This document shows, one piece after another, positions 26,891 to 36,740 of a stretch of 64,000 nucleotides of DNA. The number at the start of each line of letters is the position of its first letter. Positions within the stretch are counted from its first letter, which is position 1. The DNA is from Leptobacterium flavescens. GTDB lineage: Bacteria; Bacteroidota; Bacteroidia; Flavobacteriales; Flavobacteriaceae. The position numbers and the translations under genes are program-made. Below the pieces are notes generated by a model. That model saw only the letters and a list, made by a program, of their open reading frames with translations. It was not told the origin of the DNA and did not search any database. Where the stretch lies: NCBI RefSeq assembly GCF_010671605.1, contig NZ_JAABOO010000003.1, positions 124,001 through 188,000 of the forward strand, written 5' to 3'.

Positions 26891-26926
26891 AAAAAACATA
26901 AAAGCAACTCCTTATGAAGTTGCTTT
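26891..26926 (-). terminator. Rho-independent terminator of the DUF4382 gene
   Basis: AAAGCAACT (26901-26909) pairs with AGTTGCTTT (26918-26926) over an 8-base loop. On the minus strand it is followed by T-rich sequence down to 26891. It separates the DUF4382 gene from the moxR-bat operon. Confidence 0.7.
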
Positions 26927-26951
26927 TAGTAAAAATTTATGAATTTTTGAT

Positions 26952-27749
26952 TTATTCCAGTGTGATTGTGCCTATATCGGTTATCTGACCGTTGATCACT
27001 TCTACGTTTTCCACGGTTTTAACACTAAGTCCCGATTCCGGATCCGGAGTAAGAGTTACCGTATAAATTCCTGACGGGATCCCGTTTAAGGAAAAAGCAC
27101 CTTCTTCATTGGTAAAGGTAGATACGATTTCTTCCCCCACCATAACTTCTACCATAACCTGGAAATCCGAAGGATCTACCATACCTCTGATAACTCCTGA
27201 AGTGGCTTCTGTGCTCACTCTTAAAACGGGTTTCAGGTTAAAGCGCCCTGAATTTCCTGCTGTTACAACAGATTTATCAACATCAAAATCGATGGTAAAA
27301 TTATAGGTGACTCCCGAAATAAGCTCCTCATTGATCTGTAGTTTTAGTCCGGACTGCTGTGCGCTCGGAGTTGAAAGTGCAGACTCCTCTCCATTGGAGA
27401 CCACCGTATTATTATCTCCAAGTAATAAGCGTATCTGATTGACCCTCCCTGCAGGGATCTCGGTATCGATCAATAAAACATTTACACCTCCGGTAAGTTC
27501 CAGAAGATTGTATACCCCAGAGTTAATTGCACCAATGGACTCCCAGCCATTTTCATCATCTTCGTCATTTGAACGCTTGATAAGAACATCCTGTACATCA
27601 ATATTTACAGCCTCAAAATCTCCGGGTCCGTCAACCAACCGGATACTCACTCTTGCAAGTCCGTCGGAATCATCATTATTGCAGCTGAAAAAAAGAAAAG
27701 TAAAGCTGATTATCAATAAAGTTGAAAAAATAGTTTTTAAATATTTCAT
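26952..27749 (-). CDS. DUF4382 domain lipoprotein
   Basis: 265 residues. Signal peptide with lipobox ending FLFFSCNND. Residues 30-175 match DUF4382 (RVSIRLVDGPGDFEAVNIDVQDVLI; GGVNVLLIDTEIPAGRVNQIRLLLGDNN), and residues 180-262 form a carboxypeptidase-regulatory-like beta domain (STFTNEEGAFSLNGIPSGIY). Likely a surface or periplasmic lipoprotein; function unknown. Divergent from the aldo/keto reductase gene with 73 bases between starts. Confidence 0.9.
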   Translation of the reverse strand: MKYLKTIFSTLLIISFTFLFFSCNNDDSDGLARVSIRLVDGPGDFEAVNIDVQDVLIKRSNDEDDENGWESIGAINSGVYNLLELTGGVNVLLIDTEIPAGRVNQIRLLLGDNNTVVSNGEESALSTPSAQQSGLKLQINEELISGVTYNFTIDFDVDKSVVTAGNSGRFNLKPVLRVSTEATSGVIRGMVDPSDFQVMVEVMVGEEIVSTFTNEEGAFSLNGIPSGIYTVTLTPDPESGLSVKTVENVEVINGQITDIGTITLE

Positions 27750-27822
27750 AGATAAAATTTTGATTATAACTATTTATATTTACGCGTATGTTTTTGAGTT
27801 TAGACGTAAAATTAAGAATAAA

Positions 27823-28686
27823 ATGAAGTATTCTAGAATAATTGCCGGGACCATGACCTGGGGAAGCTGGGGAAAACAACTGGATAAAAAGGAGATGATC
27901 GGCCTGATGAATCACTGTCTGGAGAACGGGATCACTACTTTTGATCATGCCGATATATACGGCGGTTATACCACAGAAGAAGAATTCGGGAATGCTTATG
28001 CCGAAAGCGGAATTGAAAGGGAAAAGATACAGCTGATCTCCAAATGCGGGATACAGTATATGTGCGATAAACGACCTAACCGGGTAAAGCACTACAACTA
28101 TTCCAAAGAGTATATCATCTGGTCTGCAGAAACGTCACTGCAAAACCTGAAAACAGATTATCTGGATCTGCTGCTTTTACACAGACCCAGCCCGCTGATG
28201 CAAGCCGATGAGATTGCAGAAGCGATAGATATTCTAAAAGAACAGGGTAAGATCAGGGACTTTGGAGTCTCGAATTTTACACCTTCCCAAACCGATCTGA
28301 TCAGTTCCCGCGCACCGGTTTCGGTGAATCAGATAGAGTTTTCCATCACTGCTTTCGAGGCTATGCTGAACGGCAGCCTGGATCATATGATGTTAAACAA
28401 TATTCGTCCCATGGCATGGAGCCCGCTGGGAAAAGTTTTCAGGGAAAATGACGAACAGACCGTCAGGATCAAGAATTTGCTGATGGAGTTGATGCTGAAA
28501 TACGAGGCAACAGCAGATCAGCTTGTTCTGAACTGGATAATGAAGCATCCGTCAGGAATACATCCGGTAATCGGAACCACGGGAAAGGAAAGGATTACCA
28601 ATTCGGTTAAAGCAGCCGCCATAGATATGGAACTGGAGGATTGGTTTTTATTACAAGTAGCTAGTCAGGGACATAAAGTTCCTTAG
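27823..28686 (+). CDS. Aldo/keto reductase (YdhF-like)
   Basis: 287 residues from the ATG at 27823; a longer open frame upstream overlaps the divergent lipoprotein gene and is rejected. It has the TIM-barrel AKR signatures: GITTFDHADIYGGY (catalytic Asp and Tyr), LISKCGIQ, LDLLLLHRPSPL with the catalytic His, and the NADPH-binding end IGTTGKERI. Reduces aldehydes or ketones with NADPH; substrate unknown. It heads a probable operon with an SDR gene 17 bases downstream. Confidence 0.93.
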   Translation: MKYSRIIAGTMTWGSWGKQLDKKEMIGLMNHCLENGITTFDHADIYGGYTTEEEFGNAYAESGIEREKIQLISKCGIQYMCDKRPNRVKHYNYSKEYIIWSAETSLQNLKTDYLDLLLLHRPSPLMQADEIAEAIDILKEQGKIRDFGVSNFTPSQTDLISSRAPVSVNQIEFSITAFEAMLNGSLDHMMLNNIRPMAWSPLGKVFRENDEQTVRIKNLLMELMLKYEATADQLVLNWIMKHPSGIHPVIGTTGKERITNSVKAAAIDMELEDWFLLQVASQGHKVP

Positions 28687-28703
28687 AAATTATAAAATAA
28701 TAG

Positions 28704-29462
28704 ATGGAAAAGAAAACAGCATTAATTACAGGAGCAACCAGCGGTATCGGAAAAGCTACCGCGATAGAATTTGCAAAAAATAATATCCGCCTGGTCCTTT
28801 GCGGAAGAAGAAAGGACCGTCTGGAAGACCTAAAGGCAGAACTCTCCTCGCAAACCGATGTGCATATATTGAGTTTTGATGTAAGGGATAAGGAGGACGT
28901 TTTTGAAGCGATAAAAGGCTTACCTCAGGAATTTGCCAGGATAGATATCCTTATTAATAATGCGGGAAATGCCCATGGACTGGACCCTATCCAAAGCGGA
29001 AGCACAGACGACTGGGATGCGATGATGGACATTAATGTGAAGGGATTGCTCTATGTCTCCAAGGCAATTATTCCTCAGATGACCGAACGCGCTTCCGGAC
29101 ACATTATCAACATAGGATCTACCGCCGGAAAGGAAGTATATCCCAACGGAAATGTATACTGTGCCAGTAAGCACGCGGTAGATGCGATCAATAAAGGAAT
29201 GCGTATAGACCTGAATCAGTATGGGATCAGGGTTGGTGCGGTGCATCCCGGACTGGTGGAAACAGAATTCAGCAATGTGCGCTTTAAAGGAGATGATAAA
29301 AGAGCGGCAGGAGTTTACAAAGGTTTTGATCCGTTAACACCGGAAGATATCGCAGATATTATCCGTTTTGTGGTGACCAGGCCTTATCATGTAAATATTG
29401 CCGACCTTATTGTGCTTCCTACTGCTCAGGCCAGCAGTACAATTGTGAAGAAGGAGCTTTAA
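28704..29462 (+). CDS. Short-chain dehydrogenase/reductase (YdfG-like)
   Basis: 252 residues, classical SDR. TGATSGIGKAT is the cofactor glycine motif at residues 9-19; CGRRKDR after strand 2 favours NADP(H); NNAG at about 87-90; catalytic Ser in IGSTAGKEVYPNG and the YCASK dyad (Tyr and Lys). The pattern resembles YdfG, which acts on 3-hydroxy acids such as serine or 3-hydroxypropionate. It sits between an aldo/keto reductase and a ClbS/DfsB-like gene with short gaps. Confidence 0.94.
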   Translation: MEKKTALITGATSGIGKATAIEFAKNNIRLVLCGRRKDRLEDLKAELSSQTDVHILSFDVRDKEDVFEAIKGLPQEFARIDILINNAGNAHGLDPIQSGSTDDWDAMMDINVKGLLYVSKAIIPQMTERASGHIINIGSTAGKEVYPNGNVYCASKHAVDAINKGMRIDLNQYGIRVGAVHPGLVETEFSNVRFKGDDKRAAGVYKGFDPLTPEDIADIIRFVVTRPYHVNIADLIVLPTAQASSTIVKKEL

Positions 29463-29481
29463 AAAAGAAATAAGAACAAAA

Positions 29482-29979
29482 ATGCCAAGACCGGGAAACA
29501 AAGAGGAACTGATCGAAGCAAGCAGAGGTAATTTTGAAAAGCTGAATACGCTTATCGATTCGTACTCTTCGGAAGAGTTGGAAAAGGAATTTCCCGAAGG
29601 GACACTCAACCGGAATATCAGAGATATGCTGGCGCATCTTCACCATTGGCATTTGATGTTGATGGAATGGTATGAGACTGGGATGAAGGGTGTAAAACCG
29701 GAGATGCCTGCAAAGGGATATAGCTGGAAAACACTTCCAGAGCTCAACAAAAAGATTCAGGAGAAATACCGGCATGAACCCATACATAAGGTGAGGGAAA
29801 TGCTGGGCGATTCGTTTTATCGGACTCAGGAAATCATCACCTCTCATACCAATGAAGAGTTGTTTGAGAAGAAAAGGTATATATGGACAGGCAGCACCTC
29901 TCTCGGGGCTTACCTGATCTCCAATACCTCCAGTCATTACAACTGGGCATTTAATCTGATCAGGAAGTCTATGAAATAA
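29482..29979 (+). CDS. ClbS/DfsB family four-helix protein
   Basis: 165 residues. MPRPGNKEELIEASRGNFEKL, LAHLHHWHLMLMEWY and the late NTSSHYNWAFNLIRK match the ClbS/DfsB (DUF1706) family of DinB-like four-helix bundles. Named members protect against colibactin (ClbS) or catalyse sulfur-compound chemistry, but most members are uncharacterised. Predicted metal- or small-molecule-binding cytoplasmic protein; probably the third gene of the AKR-SDR transcript. Confidence 0.9.
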   Translation: MPRPGNKEELIEASRGNFEKLNTLIDSYSSEELEKEFPEGTLNRNIRDMLAHLHHWHLMLMEWYETGMKGVKPEMPAKGYSWKTLPELNKKIQEKYRHEPIHKVREMLGDSFYRTQEIITSHTNEELFEKKRYIWTGSTSLGAYLISNTSSHYNWAFNLIRKSMK

Positions 29980-30078
29980 AAGAAAAGTGGTTTTGGCACG
30001 TTTTTGGAAAAGAATAAAACAGAAGAGTACCGGAAGAGGATGGGGAAGACAGAATAGTTAACAGAGAAGCAGGGAAAC

Positions 30079-31215
30079 ATGATCAATAAACGCCTTTTAG
30101 TAAAAAATTTACTCGCTCATAATGACGAGAACAGCTTTTACGACAAAAAGCAGTTCCTCAATATCGGGGAGAAGGAAGGGAAGGCAAAATTCCTGAAGCA
30201 TGTCTGTGCCCTGGCCAATTCCAATCCTAATAATAATTCCTTTATTGTAGTGGGGGTGGAAGATGAGGAGAACCGTATTATGGGGGTCGATTTTTTCGAT
30301 GACAGTAAGATACAGAACCTGGTGAATGCCTATCTTGAGAATCCTCCGTTAATATCCTATGAGAATATCCCTTTTCCGGACCTCCCGGAAGGAAAAGTGG
30401 TTGGCCTGGTTACTATTCGATCTTCGGGGAATATATGTTCCCTGAAAAAAAACATATGGAAATACTGGGGAGGAAGTATCTTTTTCAGAGACGGAAGCAT
30501 CAGCATGCCCAAGGTTTTCGATATTGAGATCAAAGACACCAACTCCCAGGTGGTAGCCGATATAGAACAACATGCCAGAAACAATATTGAGCTCACCCTG
30601 GACGGTGTGATCGACTTTATTAATAACCGTCACGGCGACCTGGAATCCAGCTATAAGGTATTTAAGGAGCAGTTTGTGGTGTGCTGGGCCGGGCTTACCA
30701 AAAAGGAAAATGGTAAGATCTATTACTCCAGGGTGGATATAGAGTTGATCAACGAGCAGGTAAGGCTTTTCTATTCGGCTTTAGATGAGGTGGAGATTAC
30801 CTATAACGACGAAACCTTTACCACTACGGAATATGTTCAGCTGGGCCTGCATGACCGTCAGAAATATTATCCGCTGGAGACCAAAACGATCGTCTTCAGG
30901 GATAACGGAACCTATAAAATGGACAGCACCCTTATTTTTGAACCGCCCCAGTTCGATAAGAAGACACTCCATCATATTTACAATTCAAACAATGCCATCC
31001 TCGAGAGGATAAAGAAAAAAGTCCCCCTTAAAAAAAATGAACTGACCGACCTGAAGAACCTTCCGGCAACCTACCTGATCTGTGCTTTGAACGGCTTTGA
31101 TGAAGCCCGGCAGAAACTGGAGGAAAACCGTTGGATCATTAAGGAGTACGACCAGGAGGTCTATGCTTCTTTAAAGGAATCGCTTCGCATTTTGCGAAAG
31201 GTAAGATATAATTAA
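30079..31215 (+). CDS. AlbA_2 (Schlafen-like) domain protein
   Basis: 378 residues, cytoplasmic. Residues 25-150 match the AlbA_2 domain (GEKEGKAKFLKHVCALANSN, then SFIVVGVEDEENRIMGVDFFDD). The remaining 220 residues are a domain seen in flavobacterial homologues that I cannot name with confidence (possibly DUF5929). AlbA_2 proteins often regulate transcription or bind nucleic acid; the usual C-terminal HTH is absent. It ends 12 bases before an amidase gene, an arrangement suggesting cotranscription. Confidence 0.82.
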   Translation: MINKRLLVKNLLAHNDENSFYDKKQFLNIGEKEGKAKFLKHVCALANSNPNNNSFIVVGVEDEENRIMGVDFFDDSKIQNLVNAYLENPPLISYENIPFPDLPEGKVVGLVTIRSSGNICSLKKNIWKYWGGSIFFRDGSISMPKVFDIEIKDTNSQVVADIEQHARNNIELTLDGVIDFINNRHGDLESSYKVFKEQFVVCWAGLTKKENGKIYYSRVDIELINEQVRLFYSALDEVEITYNDETFTTTEYVQLGLHDRQKYYPLETKTIVFRDNGTYKMDSTLIFEPPQFDKKTLHHIYNSNNAILERIKKKVPLKKNELTDLKNLPATYLICALNGFDEARQKLEENRWIIKEYDQEVYASLKESLRILRKVRYN

Positions 31216-31227
31216 GTTAGTCATAAA

Positions 31228-32343
31228 TTGTTTAGGAACGGGATCTTAAAAAACAACTTTAACAAGAAGAGCTCTTTTCTTCTGAAAAGGAGCTGTTTGC
31301 TTTTTGTGTTCTTTTGTTTCGCTTACTCCGTCAACGCTCAAAAACCCCATCCGGAGGTTAAGGCTGAAAAAGGAGATGGCATCTTTTCCATTCTGAGGAA
31401 ACACGGAATAGACCCTGCTAAATACTACAAGGAATTTATAGATATCAACAAGGAAAAACTGGGACCCGAAAATCGCTTGTTTATCGGGAAGACCTACCTT
31501 CTTCCGATGGTTAAGGACTCTGTGCTTCCGGTAAAGTTGAAGGAAGCAGTTCTGGCAGACTCCATTCCTCCTCCCGTAGCCGATGAAGTCCCCGAAGCCA
31601 AAAAAGTAGAGTATCCGATCTTTGGTGAAAAATATGCTTCCGTTCCTCTGGAAGACAAACAACTGGAGGGAGCGGTTTACTATCTGGTTTCCGGGCACGG
31701 TGGCCCCGATCCGGGGGCGGTGGTAAAACATAAGGGCAAAACCATTTCCGAAGATGAATATGCATATGATGTGACCTTACGCCTGGGGAGAAAACTCATT
31801 TCTCACGGAGCCAGGGTCTTCCTGATCATTCAGGACGCAGACGACGGGATCAGGGATGAGCGCCTGCTGGAGCTCGATACCGATGAGGTGAACTATCCCA
31901 ACAAAAAAATACCGAGGAGCCAGCGGCTTCGCCTTAAGCTGCGAACAGAATCTGTTAACAGGCTTTTCCTGGCCAATGCCGGAACTTATCAGCGGCTTAT
32001 AGTGACCCATGTGGACAGCAGGAGTAAGGGAAAGAATATAGATGTGTTTTTCTATCATCATGAGCGAAGTAAAAAAGGTAAGGGTCTGGCCGAGAATATT
32101 CACAAGACCTTTAAAAAGAAATACGCAAGATATCAGCCAAACAGAACCTATTCCGGAACGGTCAGTTCCAGAAACAGCTTGTATATGGTACAGAATACCC
32201 TCCCCGCTACGGTATATATAGAACTCGGAAATATAAGAAACGAAAAGGATCAGAGAAGGATCCTTGATCCCGATAACCGTCAGGCACTGGCAAAATGGAT
32301 AGGAGAAGGCCTGATGCTCGATTTTACCGAGGACCAAAAATAA
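31228..32343 (+). CDS. N-acetylmuramoyl-L-alanine amidase with LysM-like domain
   Basis: 371 residues from a TTG start; no ATG lies before the signal peptide (LLFVFFCFAYSVNAQ). A LysM-like segment follows (KGDGIFSILRKHGIDPAKYYKEF...), then an Amidase_3 catalytic domain: first Zn His in YYLVSGHGGPDPGAV, Glu in SEDEYAYDV, second His in LIVTHVDSRSKGKN, and catalytic Glu in VYIELGNIRNEKDQ. It cleaves the amide between muramic acid and the stem peptide in the periplasm. The length and domain order fit Bacteroidota cell-wall amidases. Confidence 0.9.
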   Translation: MFRNGILKNNFNKKSSFLLKRSCLLFVFFCFAYSVNAQKPHPEVKAEKGDGIFSILRKHGIDPAKYYKEFIDINKEKLGPENRLFIGKTYLLPMVKDSVLPVKLKEAVLADSIPPPVADEVPEAKKVEYPIFGEKYASVPLEDKQLEGAVYYLVSGHGGPDPGAVVKHKGKTISEDEYAYDVTLRLGRKLISHGARVFLIIQDADDGIRDERLLELDTDEVNYPNKKIPRSQRLRLKLRTESVNRLFLANAGTYQRLIVTHVDSRSKGKNIDVFFYHHERSKKGKGLAENIHKTFKKKYARYQPNRTYSGTVSSRNSLYMVQNTLPATVYIELGNIRNEKDQRRILDPDNRQALAKWIGEGLMLDFTEDQK

Positions 32344-32366
32344 AGCCCCTGTTAAACAGAGGCTTT
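32342..32366. terminator. Bidirectional terminator
   Basis: AAAGCC (32342-32347) pairs with GGCTTT (32361-32366), extended by CTGTT/AACAG after one mismatch. It sits exactly between the convergent amidase and lipoprotein genes and has A- or T-rich flanks on both sides. Confidence 0.6.
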
Positions 32367-32373
32367 AGGTGAT

Positions 32374-33396
32374 TTAAAAAATATCTTCTATACAGAGGAC
32401 ACCTCCTTCGGTACTTGTACCCGAAATTATTACGAAAGAACCGTCAGGTACTCCCGGGCCTATGACCTGAGAACAATCTGTTATAAAGGTTGCGTTGAGC
32501 TGATTCTCTATCATGATCTGTATATTCTCTCCAAAGGAACCGCTGATCTCAAATTCTTCAAAAGGCTGAAGTGTTTGCTGAAAAACAACAGCACCATTGC
32601 TTTGCTGAATGATCACTGCTTCTGCAGCTGTCTGTCCCAGATATTGTAACTTCAGGCTATCTACAGAACCCTGGCAGCTGGCACAAACAGGCTCCTCTCC
32701 GTCATCCGGAGGAGTATCTCCGCCATTTCCGTCATCGTCCGTATTATCATCTCCCTGGTCGGTGGCTTCGCCTTCGCAGGCAACACCGTGAGCTATAAGA
32801 TAAATCTCTCCTGAAAGACCTTCAACTGTATAGGAATCCCTGCTCAGATCATTAAGATCGTTATGCTTATAAGGATATTGTCCCGGAGCAACTGTTTCCT
32901 TCCCGTTTTTGGAAGTCGGATATGGACTATTACCTATATAAAGATGTGTTTCCTTCAGCACAAAACCATCTTCCATCAGATATTCAACTGTAGCGGTACC
33001 ACTTGCTTCGTCATAACTCAAGTTGAGAGTTCCGGTAAGTGTGCCTTTTTCAATATCGCACTGTCCGGCACCTCCGTAAATATTGAAGCTGTATTCTCCG
33101 CTGCTCAGAGGACCGATAGTCCATCCCCAGCGCCTGAATCCGTCATCAATAAAGCAGGTAGCATTACCATCATCGCCATTGGCAAAAATGGTATTACAAC
33201 CACCGGAAGTACTTTGGTCATCGTTATTTTCTTCGTTGTTTTCGTTATTCCCTTTCTGGTTCCCGTTCTTAAGATTTGCATTCCCGCCTTTGGCAGTAAT
33301 GTTTTGAAGGTCAGAAGTTAAAGGGTCGTCAATAGAGTCTGGCTGACATGAAAAAAGGAATGCTGCCAGCACAAGCAGATACATTTTAGGTTTCAT
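32374..33396 (-). CDS. Cell-surface lipoprotein of unknown function
   Basis: 340 residues. Lipoprotein signal peptide (MYLLVLAAFLFSC). An Asn/Gly/Glu-rich linker (residues 36-68) precedes a Cys-containing beta domain (ATCFIDDGFRRWGWTIG to AHGVACEGEA), an acidic Asp/Gly spacer (residues 212-232), and a second beta domain with CASCQGSVDSLKLQYLG, resembling the DUF7467-type domain of Bacteroidota surface proteins. Several Cys residues could form disulfides. Likely exported to the outer surface; role unknown. Confidence 0.72.
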   Translation of the reverse strand: MKPKMYLLVLAAFLFSCQPDSIDDPLTSDLQNITAKGGNANLKNGNQKGNNENNEENNDDQSTSGGCNTIFANGDDGNATCFIDDGFRRWGWTIGPLSSGEYSFNIYGGAGQCDIEKGTLTGTLNLSYDEASGTATVEYLMEDGFVLKETHLYIGNSPYPTSKNGKETVAPGQYPYKHNDLNDLSRDSYTVEGLSGEIYLIAHGVACEGEATDQGDDNTDDDGNGGDTPPDDGEEPVCASCQGSVDSLKLQYLGQTAAEAVIIQQSNGAVVFQQTLQPFEEFEISGSFGENIQIMIENQLNATFITDCSQVIGPGVPDGSFVIISGTSTEGGVLCIEDIF

Positions 33397-33518
33397 AATT
33401 TGGGGCGTTTATGATTCTTAATAAAGCACCAAAATAGGGATTTTTATTTAAATGGACGTTTTCCTAAGGAAATCTGTTGGTTTTACTCAACTTTTGAAAA
33501 CCGTTTATCTCCGAAATC

Positions 33519-33550
33519 AAAAACCTGCACCCGTTTTAAACAGATGCAGG
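33519..33550 (-). terminator. Rho-independent terminator of the ABC efflux operon
   Basis: CCTGCA (33524-33529) pairs with TGCAGG (33545-33550), with further GTTT/AAAC pairing inside. On the minus strand it is followed by TTTTT. It lies 37 bases after the permease stop. Confidence 0.65.
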
Positions 33551-33586
33551 CTGGCTAATTCAAAATTAGTGATTGTTTAGAAAGCG

Positions 33587-35998
33587 TTATTCGTATTTCA
33601 GTGCCCTTACCGGGTCTGCATTGGCAGCGTTAAATGCCTGATAACTCACAGTACTCAGGGCAATTATAACGGCCAGTAATGTTGCAAAGACAAAAGGGAA
33701 GAAGGGCAGATCTATCTGATATGAGAAATTAGATAACCAATTCTTGACCAGCAGGAATGAAACCGGCCATGCAAAAATATTGGCGATCATTACCAGTTTG
33801 ATAAAGTCTTTGGTCAGCATTTTCATCAGCTGGCTTACCGAAGCTCCCATTACTTTCCTTACCCCTATTTCCTTGGTACGTTGCTGAGCCGTATAAGACG
33901 CCAGTCCGTATAACCCCATTGCCGAAATAATGATGGCAAGAATGGTCATAAAGAGGAAGATAGAACCAAAATTCTTTTGCTGCTGATACAGTTCGGCAAA
34001 ATCTTCATCCAGGAAACTATAGGAGAAGGGGTGAGAAGGCTCAAATTTATTCCACAGTTCCTCAATAGCACTGATGGTCTCATTCATATTCTCCGGTGAA
34101 ATTTTCATCATGGCTGTCCATCGTGTCTGATCTGAAGGATCGTATTCCAGCATCAGAGGTTTGATCTCCTGGTTAAAGCCCTGATAGTGGAAATCCTTTA
34201 CGACACCTATCACCGTACCGTAGACAATCGGATCCCCCAGATCGATGGAGATTTTAGCTCCTATAGGATCTTTAAGGTTATAGCTTTTGACCGTGGTCTC
34301 ATTTAAAAGGAGATGGATGGTAGAATCGGTAACTGCTCTTTTGGTAAAAGCTTTTCCTTTAACAAGCTCAATATCCAGTGTAGCCAGATAATCTGGATCT
34401 ACTTCCATCCCGTGCATAAACAGAAAATCCTCTCTACCGACCATTTGTTTGGTTCCGTTATTATGAGTTTCTCCCGGGATCCCGTTGGCAGCGGATACAC
34501 TTAAAATCCCCGGGTTTTTTAAAAACTCCTTTTTATAAGTCTCAAAGTTCTGAGACATTTTCAGGGTTTGAATGGGGGCCAGTAATACCTGATCTCCCTG
34601 GAATCCCAGATCCTTGTTCTGCATATAGGAGATCTGCATAAAAATGATGATCATTCCGATGATCAGCACCGTGGCAGCACTGAACTGAGTTACTACCAGC
34701 GCCTTCCTGAGCAACACACCTCCTTTGGTTTTGGTAAGGTCGCCCTTTAAAACGGTTATGGGTTGGAAATTAGAAAGGAAAAAGGCCGGATAACTTCCTG
34801 CAAAGATCCCATAGGTAAAGGTGATAAGCACCGCAAAAAGAAGGGTGTTTATAAAATGGGAATTAAAGAGGCTCAATTCTGTCTGCATTACATTATTAAA
34901 GCCCGGAAGAAAGAGTTCAACAAGGATAAAAGCAATAAAGAGGGCTAAAAAACTCTGTATTACGGATTCTATCAGAAACTGAAGGACCAGCATCTTTTTT
35001 GTAGCTCCGAACACCTTTCTCATCCCCACTTCCTTGGCTCTTTTTCCGGCTCTGGCCGTAGAGAGATTCATAAAGTTGATACCCGCAATCAGGATAACCA
35101 ACAGGGCTATGGCCACAAATACGTAGATATACTGGATATTTCCGTTTTGCTCTATCTCATCCGTATAGTGAGAATGTAAATGGATGCTCTCCAGGGGTTG
35201 TATAAAATATTGAAATGAATTCCCGTCCGTAGCCAGAAATTCTTCCAGAGTGATCTTTAAGAACTGTTCTACTTCGGCTGCTACTTTTTTGGTAAAATTA
35301 GCTACCATCCCATCGTAAAAATCATCCCGGTCTACGCCTTCCCTGATCTTTACGTAAGTGTAAAAATTGTTACTGGTCCATGCCTGGCTTGAATTGTCAT
35401 TAAAGCCCAGGAAGTAATCGAAATGAAAATGCGATTTTCCTTTGGGCTCTTTTACGACCCCGCGAACAATATAATCTCTCCGGTCATCCCAGTTAACTAT
35501 TTTTCCCATAGGATCCTCGTTGCCAAAAAGGCTTTTGGCTGCGTTCTCGCTTAATACGATTGCGTTGTCCTCCGTGGTGGCGGTAGCCGGATTCCCATAT
35601 ACAAAATCATAATTAAATACCTTAAAGAAACTGCTGTCTACCTGTACTCCGTCTTCAAAGTACAACCGGGTTTCGTCATATATCAGAAGGGATTTGGATA
35701 TATCATTTATTCGGGTGGCAGTTTCTACATTGGCAAATTCTGTTCTGAAAGCATGTGCCATCGGGCTGCAGGAAGCCGGATTATCGATTTCCTGGCCAAA
35801 GATACTGGCACTCAAACCTATTCTGTAAATGCGGTCCGATCCCTCAAAATGTTTGTCATAGCTGGTTTCGTGCTTTACGTACAAATACACGATCAGTGCT
35901 ACCATCAACCCCAGTGAAAGCCCCAGAATATTGATAATTGCATAGGCTTTGTTCTTCATCAGGCTTCGGAAAGCCACTTTTATATAATTCCTGATCAT
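33587..35998 (-). CDS. ABC transporter permease, MacB/FtsX type
   Basis: 803 residues. It begins with a helix (MIRNYIKVAFRSLMKNKAYAIINILGLSLGLMVALIVYLYV), followed by a MacB_PCD periplasmic domain, an FtsX core near residues 285-420, a second helix and periplasmic domain, and a final FtsX core ending in DPVRALKYE. This duplicated arrangement is typical of Bacteroidota efflux permeases. Works with the ATPase and adaptor encoded upstream to move peptides, lipids or drugs out; substrate unknown. Confidence 0.93.
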   Translation of the reverse strand: MIRNYIKVAFRSLMKNKAYAIINILGLSLGLMVALIVYLYVKHETSYDKHFEGSDRIYRIGLSASIFGQEIDNPASCSPMAHAFRTEFANVETATRINDISKSLLIYDETRLYFEDGVQVDSSFFKVFNYDFVYGNPATATTEDNAIVLSENAAKSLFGNEDPMGKIVNWDDRRDYIVRGVVKEPKGKSHFHFDYFLGFNDNSSQAWTSNNFYTYVKIREGVDRDDFYDGMVANFTKKVAAEVEQFLKITLEEFLATDGNSFQYFIQPLESIHLHSHYTDEIEQNGNIQYIYVFVAIALLVILIAGINFMNLSTARAGKRAKEVGMRKVFGATKKMLVLQFLIESVIQSFLALFIAFILVELFLPGFNNVMQTELSLFNSHFINTLLFAVLITFTYGIFAGSYPAFFLSNFQPITVLKGDLTKTKGGVLLRKALVVTQFSAATVLIIGMIIIFMQISYMQNKDLGFQGDQVLLAPIQTLKMSQNFETYKKEFLKNPGILSVSAANGIPGETHNNGTKQMVGREDFLFMHGMEVDPDYLATLDIELVKGKAFTKRAVTDSTIHLLLNETTVKSYNLKDPIGAKISIDLGDPIVYGTVIGVVKDFHYQGFNQEIKPLMLEYDPSDQTRWTAMMKISPENMNETISAIEELWNKFEPSHPFSYSFLDEDFAELYQQQKNFGSIFLFMTILAIIISAMGLYGLASYTAQQRTKEIGVRKVMGASVSQLMKMLTKDFIKLVMIANIFAWPVSFLLVKNWLSNFSYQIDLPFFPFVFATLLAVIIALSTVSYQAFNAANADPVRALKYE

Positions 35999-36014
35999 CT
36001 TGTTTGAATTTATA

Positions 36015-36722
36015 TTAAAGAGAGGTTGTTTTATTTAAGGTTCCGGATTCCTGTCTGCGTTCAGAAACGATCTGTCCGTCCAGGAGATTGATGATCCTGC
36101 TGGAATAACTCGCATCATGTGCAGAGTGGGTTACATTTACGATGGTGGTACCTTCTTCGTTGAGTTCGCAAAGCAGTTCCATTACTTCATTTCCATGAGA
36201 ACTATCCAGGTTTCCGGTAGGCTCATCCGCCAGGATAATGGAAGGTTTGTTTACCAGGGCACGGGCAACCGCAACCCTTTGTTGCTGTCCTCCCGATAAT
36301 TGCTGCGGATAGTGTTTCATCCGGTGGGAGATCCCGATACGTTCTGCAATTTCGTTTACACGCTTCTTGCGCTCCGAGGAAGAAATATTGTTGTAAACCA
36401 TAGGGAGTTCGATGTTCTCGAAAACGGTGAGTTCATCTATCAGGTTAAAATTCTGAAAGATAAAACCGATATTCTTCTTTCGTATCCCGGCACGCTCCTT
36501 TTCGTTCATTGAACTTATTTCGGTCTCCTGAAAAGTGTAGCTTCCGCTTTCCGGTTTGTCCAGCATCCCCAGAAGATTGAGTAAGGTTGATTTTCCGCAA
36601 CCGGACGGTCCCATGATGGAAACGAATTCTCCTTTTTTGATCTCAAGGCTCACTTCGTTAAGAGCGGTGGTCTCTACTTCTTTAGTTCTGAATACTTTGG
36701 TTAGATTTTCTACTCTGATCAT
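36015..36722 (-). CDS. ABC transporter ATP-binding protein (LolD/MacB-like)
   Basis: 235 residues. Walker [10 protein letters not shown] near residue 39, ABC signature [15 protein letters not shown], Walker [13 protein letters not shown] and switch His in NVTHSAHD. Belongs to the MacB/LolD type of ATPases that power mechanotransmission by MacB-like permeases. It lies between adaptor (18 bases upstream) and permease (16 bases downstream). Confidence 0.95.
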   Translation of the reverse strand: MIRVENLTKVFRTKEVETTALNEVSLEIKKGEFVSIMGPSGCGKSTLLNLLGMLDKPESGSYTFQETEISSMNEKERAGIRKKNIGFIFQNFNLIDELTVFENIELPMVYNNISSSERKKRVNEIAERIGISHRMKHYPQQLSGGQQQRVAVARALVNKPSIILADEPTGNLDSSHGNEVMELLCELNEEGTTIVNVTHSAHDASYSSRIINLLDGQIVSERRQESGTLNKTTSL

Positions 36723-36740
36723 AATCTTTATCCGTTTTTA

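Noticed and set aside
27439-27822. 128-residue N-terminal extension of the aldo/keto reductase
   Set aside because: It is antisense to the DUF4382 lipoprotein gene, and the AKR domain begins exactly at the ATG at 27823.
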